Origin: CAYJBP01 sp964372025
GTDB taxonomy: Bacteria > Bacillota > Dehalobacteriia > UBA4068
Assembly: GCA_964372025.1 (NCBI GenBank)
Contig: CAYJPF010000009.1
Coordinates: 1 to 41,404 of the forward strand
Direction: 5' to 3'
Length of the DNA stretch: 41,404 nt
Numbering within the stretch: position 1 is the first letter of the stretch; every line of letters starts with the position of its first letter. Shown here piece after piece: positions 1 through 7,311 of this stretch. The notes below the pieces were generated by a model. It ran no database searches. It was given only the letters and a program-made list of their open reading frames with translations, and had not been told where the DNA came from. Made by a program: the position numbers and the translations under genes.

Positions 1-116
1 CCCACCTGGAAAATTAAAAATACCGCTCCAACTACTTTTGCTAGTTTAATAAGTTATTTTACTCGCTAGCTGCTTTTGACCTCAAATCTTATCTTCGATC
101 GCTAGCCTTTTAGGGT
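1..116 (-). repeat. Left-end copy of a 115-bp inverted repeat
   Basis: The reverse complement of this stretch matches 41216-41330 over its whole length, with scattered mismatches (roughly three quarters identical by eye). Shared blocks include ACCCTAAAAGG, CTAGCGA and TGGAGCGGTATTTT, ending TTTTCCAGGTGGG at the window edge. The two copies are therefore inverted with respect to each other. It is non-coding. A repeat exactly at both ends suggests that the assembly stopped in a genomic repeat family. Confidence 0.75.
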
Positions 117-184
117 ACTTTGCTTTGGTTCGGATTATGGGCTCGTGCTTAGCTTTTTGAAAAAAAGCAAAAACTCTTAGAATT

Positions 185-224
185 AAAAAAGGTTGTCGCA
201 GTTTTTTGCGACAACCTTTTTTTG
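185..224 (-). terminator. Intrinsic terminator after the siderophore-transporter remnant
   Basis: A perfect stem GGTTGTCGCA/TGCGACAACC extends through flanking A and T runs, so it can work in both directions. It lies about 20 bp past the stop codon at 243 of the minus-strand remnant. The core GTCGCA/TGCGAC recurs in the hairpins at 22498-22545 and 35287-35316. Confidence 0.85.
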
Positions 225-242
225 TTCTACATAATCATTTGC

Positions 243-645
243 TTATAAACCAATACCATCCTCGATGCAGGCTATCATTGCATCCATTGCCAAGATGCCA
301 CCATCGCATAAATACCAGTTAGATCCCGGAGTTAAATAGATAATATTGCCATTTTGGGCAGCAGTAGTCTGCGCAATAATATCATTATCCATCAATTGCT
401 CAGCAGTAATCGGGGTTTCATCACCTACTGCCGTATCCTTGTCCAAAACAAATAAATAATCAGGGTTTAAATCTAAAATCAAATCCATACTGGCAATATC
501 ACCATGATTTACATCATCATCAGCATCTAAATTGGTAAAACCCATGCCAATCTCATCAACCGCAGGATCAGCACCATCCATAATTATCGACGCACGACCA
601 CCATTGCCCAAAGCATTATACTCCTGACCGGTTACTAACATGATC
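243..645 (-). pseudogene. Siderophore ABC transporter substrate-binding protein, C-terminal fragment
   Basis: About 130 residues remain of a roughly 300-residue family of iron-siderophore binding lipoproteins (the FatB/YclQ group). Recognisable are a GGRASII segment, HGDIASMDLILDLNPDYLFVLD-like residues (nPDYLFVxDkD) and a C-terminal NGNIIYLTPGSNWY segment. There is no signal peptide or lipobox: the N-terminal half is gone, and the reading frame is entered out of the permease remnant at about 640-650 through the shared bases gttagtaacc. The usual order is permease, permease, ATPase, binding protein, so this junction has lost the end of the second permease, the whole ATPase and the start of this gene. 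It is presumably non-functional. Family assignment is fairly sure; the exact junction base is inferred. Confidence 0.75.
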
Positions 646-936
646 AAAACCGGCCACCAAGGAAGATAGCAAAACATCATATTCATTAGGGTCGAGCATG
701 CGAATCATGGTATTGGATATGCTGCTAAAAAAGGTAGCCAGTACCGTGCCGGCCAGCAAAATATAAAGAATATTATATTTAGTAAGCTTAAATAAATAGC
801 TATACATTAAGGTAGCCACAAAACCCATAATGCTGATATCGATAATAAAGGCTAAATTTTTATTGGCCAAAATAGCGCTGGTTGCCCCAAAAATAAAGGC
901 CAAAGAAGTATGTACCACAATATAAAGCGCATTCAT
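646..936 (-). pseudogene. FecCD-type siderophore permease, internal fragment (FatC/YclO-like)
   Basis: The readable protein begins GMNALYIVVHTSLAF and runs to MLDPNEYDVLLSSLVAGFDHV. Both blocks are typical of the middle of FatC/YclO-like permeases (the family has MGFDALY... and DPNEFxxLQ...). About 90 residues at the N-terminus and the last third are missing. On its 5' side it is joined directly to the truncated first permease near 937, and on its 3' side to the binding-protein fragment near 645. Hydrophobic membrane helices remain but the protein cannot be complete. It is one of three consecutive remnants with the order of an intact operon. Confidence 0.75.
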
Positions 937-1507
937 CCCCAGCAAACAAGGGTAAACAAAGCCCCCAGCAGGGCGATATCTAAAATTGTGCCCCGAATTC
1001 TGTCGCCTTTAAACATCGAAACAATATTGGGGATAATTAAACCAATATAGGAAATTGTGCCGGCCGTTACAATAATGCTGGCCGTTAGCACTGCCGAAAT
1101 GGTTAAACCGCCAAAGAGGATAAACTTATAATTAATGCCCAAGTTGGCAGCAAATTCCTCGCCCAGGCCGGCAATATTAAAGTAATTAGCATATATAAAA
1201 GCAATGATAATTAAGGGGATAACTAAAAATACAATTTCATAGCGGCCTTGCAAAATCATAGCAAAGCTGCCGGTAAAGGTATTTTGCATTACCTGCATAA
1301 GGCCATATTGATAGGCAAAATAGGTGGTTATACCGCTAATTACCGTGCCAAACATTATCCCGATTAAAGGCACCATAATAATATCTTTAAACTTAATGCG
1401 CTGAATAAACCACACAAAAAGCCAAGTGCCTAAAATAGAAGTTACAAAAGTAATTAAGGTTTTGCTAACCAGGCCGGCTGCCGGGAATAGCAAATAGGCC
1501 ATTAGCA
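937..1507 (-). pseudogene. FecCD-type siderophore permease, truncated at both ends (FatD/YclN-like)
   Basis: From VLMAYLLFPAAGL to LLGALFTLVC the translation follows FatD/CeuB-like permeases, including IKFKDIIMVPLIGIMFG, GRYEIVFLVIPL, GEEFAANLGINYK and the ending GLIIPNIVSMFKGD. The first ~100 residues and the last ~30 are absent. Upstream of about 1507 the frame runs into the inverted-repeat element at 1510-1786 and encodes unrelated Ala-rich residues. Downstream it stops a few codons after the junction with the next remnant. An intact copy would pair with a second permease and a YclP-type ATPase to import iron-siderophore complexes. Confidence 0.75.
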
Positions 1508-1509
1508 CC

Positions 1510-1786
1510 CTAGCGTAAAATGGCTTGAACCCAAGTGGTTTTGCCCCACAAGCGGCGGCAGCTAGCGGTTTAGCCGCTACAACACGTAGCCCCACTACGA
1601 GTAGCAGCGTCCGCACCACTATCTGCTCGCCGCTTGAGGTGCAAAACTGCTTCGCACCCCTAAACCAAACTCATTAAAATTTAGGTTTAAAGTTATTTTA
1701 TTGCTAAAAATGCATATTTTCGCTTAAATTATAGTCCAGCTAGAGTTTGGCTTAGGGGCACATGGGTTCAAGTCATTTTACGCTAG
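1510..1786. mobile_element. MITE-like element with 24-bp terminal inverted repeats
   Basis: The ends 1510-1533 and 1763-1786 are inverted repeats with one mismatch in 24 (begin CTAGCGTAAAATG, end TTGAACCCA). A second, nested inverted pair lies inside: CCCCTAAACCAAACT (about 1657-1671) and AGTTTGGCTTAGGGG (1745-1759). The interior holds no gene-like frame. It replaces the N-terminus of the permease remnant, so its insertion or a deletion beside it may have started the decay of that operon. I found no target duplication. It fills the gene-free stretch 1508-1825. Confidence 0.55.
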
Positions 1787-1825
1787 CCAAACCTATATAA
1801 TCCGAACCCATTTTTAGGCCGCGGC

Positions 1826-2134
1826 CTATTTATCTTCTTCTTCGGTTTCGGTTGCGGTTTCGCATTCGCATTCGCAATCACATTCTTCGCAGCATACTAC
1901 AATATCATCTTCGGCCAGCATTTCGCGCTCGGCAATAATATCTTCGATATCTTCTTTTAAGTTCATTAAATCCTCTAAGCTTAAATCATGCAAATCCTGA
2001 TCATCGCTATCGCATAGCGGTAGGCCATGGCTGCTTAAAAAGCTATCCACCTTGCCTTCATTTTTTTTGTACAAATATACACCAATTGCACTTACACCTA
2101 GGCCAATTGCTAGTCCTTTTACTAAACCGTTCAT
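1826..2134 (-). CDS. Small membrane-anchored Cys/Glu-tailed protein, PacL-like metallochaperone candidate
   Basis: This protein of 102 residues has three visible parts. Residues 3-22 are a glycine-rich hydrophobic helix (GLVKGLAIGLGVSAIGVYLY). Residues 50-75 form an acidic amphipathic helix. The C-terminus is a cysteine and glutamate tail (VVCCEECDCECECE) suited to binding soft or transition metals. It is the last gene of the P1B-ATPase operon, 16 bp after the preceding gene, with a strong AAGGAGG ribosome site. In actinobacteria, small PacL (DUF1490) proteins with a glycine-rich membrane helix and an acidic metal-binding tail are encoded beside CtpC/CtpG/CtpV ATPases and stabilise them or feed them metal. 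The same architecture and context here suggest an analogous role. Homology is not shown; YtxH-like proteins also have such an N-terminus. Confidence 0.6.
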   Translation of the reverse strand: MNGLVKGLAIGLGVSAIGVYLYKKNEGKVDSFLSSHGLPLCDSDDQDLHDLSLEDLMNLKEDIEDIIAEREMLAEDDIVVCCEECDCECECETATETEEEDK

Positions 2135-2150
2135 TTTAATTCCTCCTTAA

Positions 2151-2939
2151 TTATTTAGCCAATCTAGATCGAAAAAGATTTTGATTGGAATTTTCCATAA
2201 AATTACGCCCCATCATATACACATTTTGCGATAAATACTTATCAACAACCTGATCAAAAAAATCTATTTTTTTATTCGATGCTTTTTCGTTTAATAAACG
2301 CACTGCATAATTGGGATTATTATTTTGCTTTTCAATTTTAATAATCAGCCCCTTATCCTTAGCCGGGAATAGATGGCGGCCAAAAACAATAAGCCAAACT
2401 AAGGGTATTGCTAAATTGGTTTGGCCACGGCTCATGGCATTGGCTAAATAGATAATGGCCATAACCTCGGGGTCGAAGCTGCCACGCTCGGTTAGCTCAT
2501 GATAACCATGCTCGATAACCGCACCGGCCGTAGTACCTAAAGCGCACCATTTGCTAATAGCGCTAATGCTAGGGCTATTTAGGCCAAATAGCGGCCCCAA
2601 ATGCTGAATTGCTGCATTAATTATAATGCTGGCTAAAGCAATTTTGCCGCTGGTGGCCATTTGTGGCCCACTTTGCTTGGCTAAATTGCTGATATGCACA
2701 TATTGCAAATTATTCTGACGCGCATAAATAATGGCAATCGGTGCTAAAACCTCGCTAAACTCTAAATCCTCATAGCAAATTAATGCCGTTTTTAGGCGCT
2801 GATTATAGCTAAACGCTGTAATCTTAGGCTGGCCGGCCATAAACTTTTGAGCCAAATCAGGACTGCTTAAACCCAAGCTTAATTGCAAGCGCATTCTACC
2901 GGGCAAGGAATGGATAATATTCAAATCGGCATGAATCAT
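2151..2939 (-). CDS. HMA_2-like plus membrane-segment protein, ATPase-related but without catalytic domains
   Basis: 262 residues. Residues 1-80 look like a divergent heavy-metal-associated (HMA_2-type) domain with the signature LPGRMRLQL and no CxxC. The middle (about residues 95-190) is hydrophobic, with two to four membrane helices, and resembles the first membrane region of the neighbouring ATPase. The C-terminal 60 residues are polar and Asn/Lys-rich. There is no DKTGT, TGE or GDGxND motif, so it cannot hydrolyse ATP. Its start overlaps the ATPase stop by four bases (ATGA), indicating translational coupling and perhaps a 1:1 partner. It could be a regulatory or metal-delivery subunit, or a degenerate ATPase half. 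Function is inferred from context only. Confidence 0.6.
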   Translation of the reverse strand: MIHADLNIIHSLPGRMRLQLSLGLSSPDLAQKFMAGQPKITAFSYNQRLKTALICYEDLEFSEVLAPIAIIYARQNNLQYVHISNLAKQSGPQMATSGKIALASIIINAAIQHLGPLFGLNSPSISAISKWCALGTTAGAVIEHGYHELTERGSFDPEVMAIIYLANAMSRGQTNLAIPLVWLIVFGRHLFPAKDKGLIIKIEKQNNNPNYAVRLLNEKASNKKIDFFDQVVDKYLSQNVYMMGRNFMENSNQNLFRSRLAK

Positions 2940-5116
2940 GGCCTATCCTCCTTTTTATTGATCAGTAAGCGACAAGAATTAGCCACCACGGCAATGGTGC
3001 TCATATTATGGATAACCGCACTCCAAAATACCGAGATATTGCCGGCTGCACCCCATAAAAGGCCCAGCGAATTGATGATAATTACCATCCCAAAATTTTG
3101 CTTAACTATGGCCATAGTATAATCGGCCAGCTCGCGCACGCGGGGGATTAGCATTGGATCATTAGGGCTGATAATAATATCGGAAGTTTCCATTGCCACA
3201 TCGGTGGATTTAGAGCCTAAGGAAATACCCACATCGGCATAGGATAAGGCCGGCGCATCATTAATGCCATCGCCAACCATTACCACCTGATTACCCTCGG
3301 CTTGCATTTTTAAAACGGTGGCCGCTTTGTTCTCCGGTAATAATTCGGCATTATAGGCGTCAACTCCTATCATATCGGCAATTATTTGGGCTTGCTCTTT
3401 ACGATCGCCGGTTAAGAGGGTAATTTGATCAATGCCTTTTTGACGCAAATTATTAATAGCCCGCCGAATATTAGCCCGTGGTTGATCAATAATATATATG
3501 ATAGCCAATAATTTTTGATCTAAAGCCACATAAATATCCATACCGGCCTTGGCATCCAGCATGGCGATATCGGGCAGCATAATCCCGTTTTCGGTCATAA
3601 AATCATAGCTGCCTACTCGCACTGTTTTACCATCTACCACAGTTAAACTACCCTTGGATACTATGGTTTCTACCTGCTCATGACGGGGAATTTTAATGCC
3701 TAAACGGATAGCATAATCCAAAATAGCAGCAGCCAAAGGATGGGAAGAAGTTTCTTCCGCGGCGGCGGCTAGGGCTATAATTTGTGGCTCGCTAAAACTA
3801 TCTTCGATAATCTTAACCATCGATACCTGCGGTTTACCTTCGGTAATGGTGCCGGTTTTATCCAAAATTAAAGTATTGGCTCGGCTAAGCATTTCCAGGC
3901 TGGCGCCGCCTTTGATTAGTATGCCCCGTTTAACCGCACTATTAATCGCCGCCGAAAAAGCGGTAGCGGTAGAAAGTTTAATTCCGCAGGAATAATCGAT
4001 AATCAGCATCTTTAAGGCCTGCTCGGTACGGCGGGTAATTAAAAATACGGCAATCGCTGCCATAAAATTCAAAGGCACCAAATAATTGGAAAACTGATCA
4101 GCATAATGCTGTAAAGGCGCTTTTTTGGCATCAATATTTTCGATCATATTGATAATCCGCGAAACTACCGTATCATCGCCCACTTTTTCGGCCTTAACGG
4201 TAATCACGCCGCTTTTAATTAAAGAGCCTGCTAAAACCTTATCGCCTGCCTTACATAAAGCCGGCATAAATTCGCCGGTGGTAGAGCTTTGGTCTACCAA
4301 AGCCTGGCCGGCCACAATTAAGCCATCCACGGCAATTTTTTCGCCGGTATGGATAACTACCTGGTCATCAATATTAATTTTTTCGATCGGAAAATGCTTT
4401 AATTCGCCATTTTCCAGCAATTTCCAAACATATTTTTCGTCCATGCTTAGCAAATTTTTAACCGAATTACGGGTACGTTCGATGGTATGTTGAGTCATAA
4501 ACTCGGCAATATCAGATAACATTACAATAGTTAAAGCCGAATAGCTTTGGCCTAAAAGAATACTGGCCACAATTGAGGTAATGGTTAAAAAATCGGCATT
4601 TAAGATTTTATCTTCTTTAATACCGGCCGCGGCCGATTTAAAAAGCGGGCTGGTTAAACCCAAAGCTACCAGGGATGGAACCGTGGTTAACTTATTCAAA
4701 TAGCTATTATTACCCAGGCCTTTTAGTGCTGCATTTTTAAAAACCGTATTACCCAAACCAATAGTAAGGCCCGAGATAATCAGCCGCTTTAAAATAGTAT
4801 GCGAGCTGGGATCTACCGCCTTAGGGCTGGTTTTAAGCTCTTGTTTTTCCTTAAGGGCTATATAAACATCGATGGCATAGGGCTCGAAAATATAATTTAA
4901 AGCCTCGATTAAATGCTGCACCGAATTATACTTATGCTCGATGATAATATTTTGGCTAATTGCATTTAGGCTAAAGCCCTTAATATCGGGCAAAGCCTTA
5001 ATTTGGGTGGCAATAGCACTATAGCTACCCTTTAGATATTTTAAGCCCGGATAATTAAGCCGTGCACGGCCGGGAATTTGGCTAATTATTTGCCCTTTTA
5101 AAATAGTTTTTACCAT
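2936..5116 (-). CDS. P1B-type heavy-metal translocating ATPase with N-terminal HMA_2-like domain
   Basis: 726 residues with a full P-type ATPase core: an N-terminal HMA_2-like domain (IPGRARL, residues about 10-80, no CxxC), membrane helices, the actuator motif TTGE (about residue 280), the phosphorylation motif DKTGT (about 419), SHPLAAA (about 463, the nucleotide-domain HP of P1B pumps), and GDGINDAPA (about 616). The C-terminal helix HNMSTIAVVANSCRLL is typical of P1B pumps. In the metal-site helix the usual CPC is replaced by SCG (DYSCGIKLSTATAF, about 376), so the ion is unlikely to be coordinated as in Cu or Zn/Cd pumps. CtpC-like pumps are the nearest group I can name, but I could not compare sequences. 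It sits in a five-gene operon with other HMA_2-like proteins. The predicted role is export or delivery of a transition metal (Mn or Fe are candidates, given the DtxR-like boxes). Confidence 0.85.
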   Translation of the reverse strand: MVKTILKGQIISQIPGRARLNYPGLKYLKGSYSAIATQIKALPDIKGFSLNAISQNIIIEHKYNSVQHLIEALNYIFEPYAIDVYIALKEKQELKTSPKAVDPSSHTILKRLIISGLTIGLGNTVFKNAALKGLGNNSYLNKLTTVPSLVALGLTSPLFKSAAAGIKEDKILNADFLTITSIVASILLGQSYSALTIVMLSDIAEFMTQHTIERTRNSVKNLLSMDEKYVWKLLENGELKHFPIEKINIDDQVVIHTGEKIAVDGLIVAGQALVDQSSTTGEFMPALCKAGDKVLAGSLIKSGVITVKAEKVGDDTVVSRIINMIENIDAKKAPLQHYADQFSNYLVPLNFMAAIAVFLITRRTEQALKMLIIDYSCGIKLSTATAFSAAINSAVKRGILIKGGASLEMLSRANTLILDKTGTITEGKPQVSMVKIIEDSFSEPQIIALAAAAEETSSHPLAAAILDYAIRLGIKIPRHEQVETIVSKGSLTVVDGKTVRVGSYDFMTENGIMLPDIAMLDAKAGMDIYVALDQKLLAIIYIIDQPRANIRRAINNLRQKGIDQITLLTGDRKEQAQIIADMIGVDAYNAELLPENKAATVLKMQAEGNQVVMVGDGINDAPALSYADVGISLGSKSTDVAMETSDIIISPNDPMLIPRVRELADYTMAIVKQNFGMVIIINSLGLLWGAAGNISVFWSAVIHNMSTIAVVANSCRLLINKKEDRP

Positions 5117-5132
5117 AATTAATCACCTTAAT

Positions 5133-5492
5133 TTACTTAATATCTAATTTATCTTGATAAAACTGCTCGATTTCGGCCAGGGATTTTAGCTTTTTAGCCT
5201 GCGGTAAATATTTAATAACCTGATCAAAAAGATGCTCGATATGCCCGATAATTTGTTGCGGATTAAGAGTATCGGCTTGATAAACAATCAAGATTGTGCC
5301 AATAGCAGGATTGGCCTCGATACTTATAATGCCTTTAAGCGCCTTAAGCGTTTTAAGCACCGTAGGCAAAAAGAAGGCGGTTTCCTCTTTTGGCAAAAGC
5401 TGATAATTACTAATTTTTAAGCGCAAACGGCCGGGGCTTTGGGATTTAATATTTATTTTGAACATTGATTTAAGTAAAATATCATTAAGCAT
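5133..5492 (-). CDS. Small HMA_2-like protein
   Basis: 119 residues forming one ferredoxin-like HMA_2-type domain: SPGRLRLKI near residue 18 and LKGIISIEANPAIGTILIVYQ around 50-70, followed by a helical Lys/Gln-rich tail. No CxxC and no membrane helix, so it would be cytosolic. It lies 3 bp after the preceding gene and 16 bp before the ATPase gene. The shared PGRxRL signature places it with the N-termini of the other operon proteins. It may act as a detached regulatory or docking domain for the pump; direct metal binding is doubtful without cysteines. Confidence 0.6.
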   Translation of the reverse strand: MLNDILLKSMFKINIKSQSPGRLRLKISNYQLLPKEETAFFLPTVLKTLKALKGIISIEANPAIGTILIVYQADTLNPQQIIGHIEHLFDQVIKYLPQAKKLKSLAEIEQFYQDKLDIK

Positions 5493-5495
5493 AAT

Positions 5496-6074
5496 TTAAT
5501 GCCTACCCCTAAAAATTTGCAAAGCGCCCCAGCGCAATAGGCTATAACCGCTGGGAATTTGCTGCGGATAACGCAAAATGCGATACAGGCCGCCGGCCAA
5601 CATAATAATAGCAGCTAAAGAGCTTATATCCAATAGATTATTAGTTTTATATTTAATGGTAGCATTAAGGGTTTCGGCATATTCTTGCAGTTTGGTGCCG
5701 GCAATAGGCGGATTTTCCTGCTTGATTTGATTATCTAAGCCTAAAAGTTTGGCAATAACGGCCTGGATTAAATGCGGCTCGATTAAATCCTGATCAAAAT
5801 TGATGATCAAGGTGGCGATATGGCAATTAATTTGCACCTGATCAACCCCTTTGATTTGGGTTAATTGATCGCTTAATTGCTGGGCTAGGGTTAAATTATC
5901 CTGAAGGCAAGGAATATAAAAGCGAATACGCCCGCAGATGGCCGATTTAACCTCGATAAGCCCCTTAAAATCGGGCAAGTACAGGTTATTTACAGTTTTA
6001 TTTTTGAATAAAGCAACTAAAGCAGCCAGGCTACTAAGGGTAATTATTCCGGTTTTGATTAAAGCAATATTCAT
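5496..6074 (-). CDS. HMA_2-like protein with flanking membrane helices
   Basis: 192 residues. A membrane helix (residues 5-24) is followed by an HMA_2-like domain (CGRIRFYIP near residue 48, then KGVDQVQINCHIATLIINFD around 75-95) and a second hydrophobic helix near residues 150-165. It is the first gene of the metal operon; AAAGGAG lies 6 bases before the ATG. The consensus-like promoter at 6116-6144 precedes it. The arginine of the PGRxRL signature is kept but the proline is replaced by cysteine. It is probably a membrane partner of the P1B ATPase; the function is inferred. Confidence 0.6.
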   Translation of the reverse strand: MNIALIKTGIITLSSLAALVALFKNKTVNNLYLPDFKGLIEVKSAICGRIRFYIPCLQDNLTLAQQLSDQLTQIKGVDQVQINCHIATLIINFDQDLIEPHLIQAVIAKLLGLDNQIKQENPPIAGTKLQEYAETLNATIKYKTNNLLDISSLAAIIMLAGGLYRILRYPQQIPSGYSLLRWGALQIFRGRH

Positions 6075-6115
6075 AAGCCACTCCTTTTAATTAAACAAAA
6101 CTAACTACTATCTTT

Positions 6116-6144
6116 AACATAACATTTTTAGCCTAAAATGTCAA
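6116..6144 (-). promoter_or_regulatory. Promoter of the metal-ATPase operon with a DtxR-like palindrome in the spacer
   Basis: On the minus strand TTGACA (6144-6139) is followed after 17 bases by TATGTT (6121-6116). The spacer contains TTTTAGGCTAAAA, whose core TTAGGCTAA fits the centre of DtxR/IdeR boxes (TTAGSCTAA). A repressor bound there would block RNA polymerase directly. Confidence 0.65.
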
Positions 6145-6215
6145 TCACTTTAATGGCAGGATGATTATAAGCTGAATTGCCAATTAGCCAAAACTAACTT
6201 TTTTTAGCAAAACTA

Positions 6216-6266
6216 TTGACTTCCACAAAAAGCTAAGATATAATGCTATTGTTAGCTACAGCTAAC
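6216..6266 (+). promoter_or_regulatory. Promoter of DUF3793-flavodoxin with a palindromic operator
   Basis: TTGACT (6216-6221), a 17-base spacer and a perfect TATAAT (6239-6244). Just after the expected start of transcription is the palindrome GTTAGCT-AC-AGCTAAC (6251-6266), with TTAG and CTAA half-sites like the box in the divergent promoter. This supports a shared metal-responsive regulator of the DtxR/MntR type, though no such regulator gene lies in the window. Confidence 0.7.
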
Positions 6267-6290
6267 CAATAATACTAAAGGATGAAGCCT

Positions 6291-6848
6291 ATGTGTTTTG
6301 AGCAAAAGCTAATTGAGCAATGCGCCCCTACTTTGGCTAATATTAAAACCGGCAATTTATTTACTTATAAGTATGATTGTGCAATGGGAGCCGAGGTAGA
6401 AATTAAGCGATGGCAAAAAACGCTGGCGATTAAGGGCATATCGATTACTATTTTGCGTAAGGATGCCCAGCAGGCCTTGATTTATGTATATCGATTGGAG
6501 GCATTGCGTGCGGATTTAGGCAATCGGCAGGCATTAGGCATATTGAGGCGATATGGTTATGCGCAGGGCAGGGTACGGATTGGTCATTATTTGGCGCGAT
6601 TAAAAACCAGAATGATCAGTTATGACGAGTTTCCGCATGAGATTGGTTTATTTTTGGGGTATCCGCCTACTGATGTATGGGGATTTATTTGTCAGAGGGG
6701 GCGCAACTGTAATTTATGTGGTTATTGGAAGGTATATGGAAATAGTGAGCAAGCGGCGCAAAAGTTTGCGCAATATGATGCTTGCCGTGAATTATACAAG
6801 CGCTTGTGGTTGGAAGGTGAAAATCTTTGGCAATTAACCGTTGCCTGA
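6291..6848 (+). CDS. DUF3793 family protein
   Basis: 185 residues from ATG 6291, chosen over ATG 6282 because AAAGGA (6277-6282) would overlap the earlier start. Typical family blocks are CAPTLANIKTGNLF near the N-terminus, ALIYVYR in the middle, FPHEIGLFLGYPPTDVWGFI (HEIGLFLGYP is the hallmark) and CNLCGYWKVYG with two cysteines. The biochemical function is unknown. In clostridia such genes often accompany flavodoxin and ferrous-iron uptake genes, and here a flavodoxin follows 25 bp later. The upstream DtxR-like operator fits control by iron or manganese. Identification of the family is firm; the role is not. Confidence 0.85.
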   Translation: MCFEQKLIEQCAPTLANIKTGNLFTYKYDCAMGAEVEIKRWQKTLAIKGISITILRKDAQQALIYVYRLEALRADLGNRQALGILRRYGYAQGRVRIGHYLARLKTRMISYDEFPHEIGLFLGYPPTDVWGFICQRGRNCNLCGYWKVYGNSEQAAQKFAQYDACRELYKRLWLEGENLWQLTVA

Positions 6849-6873
6849 TTATAATATGAAAGAAGGTATTTTA

Positions 6874-7296
6874 ATGAGTAAAGTTGCAGTAATTTATTGG
6901 AGCGGCACAGGCAATACTGAGATTATGGCGGAGAAGGTGGCTGCCGGAGCAAAAGAGATTGGGCATGAGGTAGATATTTTTACGGCTGGCGAATTTAGCG
7001 CAGCGATGGTAGACGAGTATGAGATTTTGGCGATGGGTTGTCCTTCGATGGGGGCTGAGGTATTGGAGGAATCTGAGTTTCAGCCGATGTATGATGAGGT
7101 GAGGGAGAAGTTAAGCGGTAAGAAGGTGGCGCTTTTCGGTTCTTATGATTGGGGCGATGGTGAGTGGATGGAGAATTGGGAAGAGGATGCCAAAGCGCAG
7201 GGTGCGGAGATTGTGTGCCCGTGCTTGATAGTGAATAATACACCGGATGATGAAGGCGAAGCACAGTGCATAGAAATGGGCAAGTCTTTGAAGTAG
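6874..7296 (+). CDS. Flavodoxin
   Basis: 140 residues from ATG 6874, which has AGAAGG 7 bases upstream. The FMN phosphate loop SGTGNTE (residues 10-16) follows the first beta strand KVAVIYW. MGCPSMGAEVLEE and SYDWGDGEWMENW form the two loops that normally sandwich the isoalloxazine ring. The length is standard for short-chain flavodoxins. It is probably a low-potential electron carrier that replaces ferredoxin when iron is scarce, which matches its pairing with DUF3793 behind a putative metal-dependent operator. Confidence 0.93.
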   Translation: MSKVAVIYWSGTGNTEIMAEKVAAGAKEIGHEVDIFTAGEFSAAMVDEYEILAMGCPSMGAEVLEESEFQPMYDEVREKLSGKKVALFGSYDWGDGEWMENWEEDAKAQGAEIVCPCLIVNNTPDDEGEAQCIEMGKSLK

Positions 7297-7311
7297 CCAT
7301 TTTTGAAAGTA

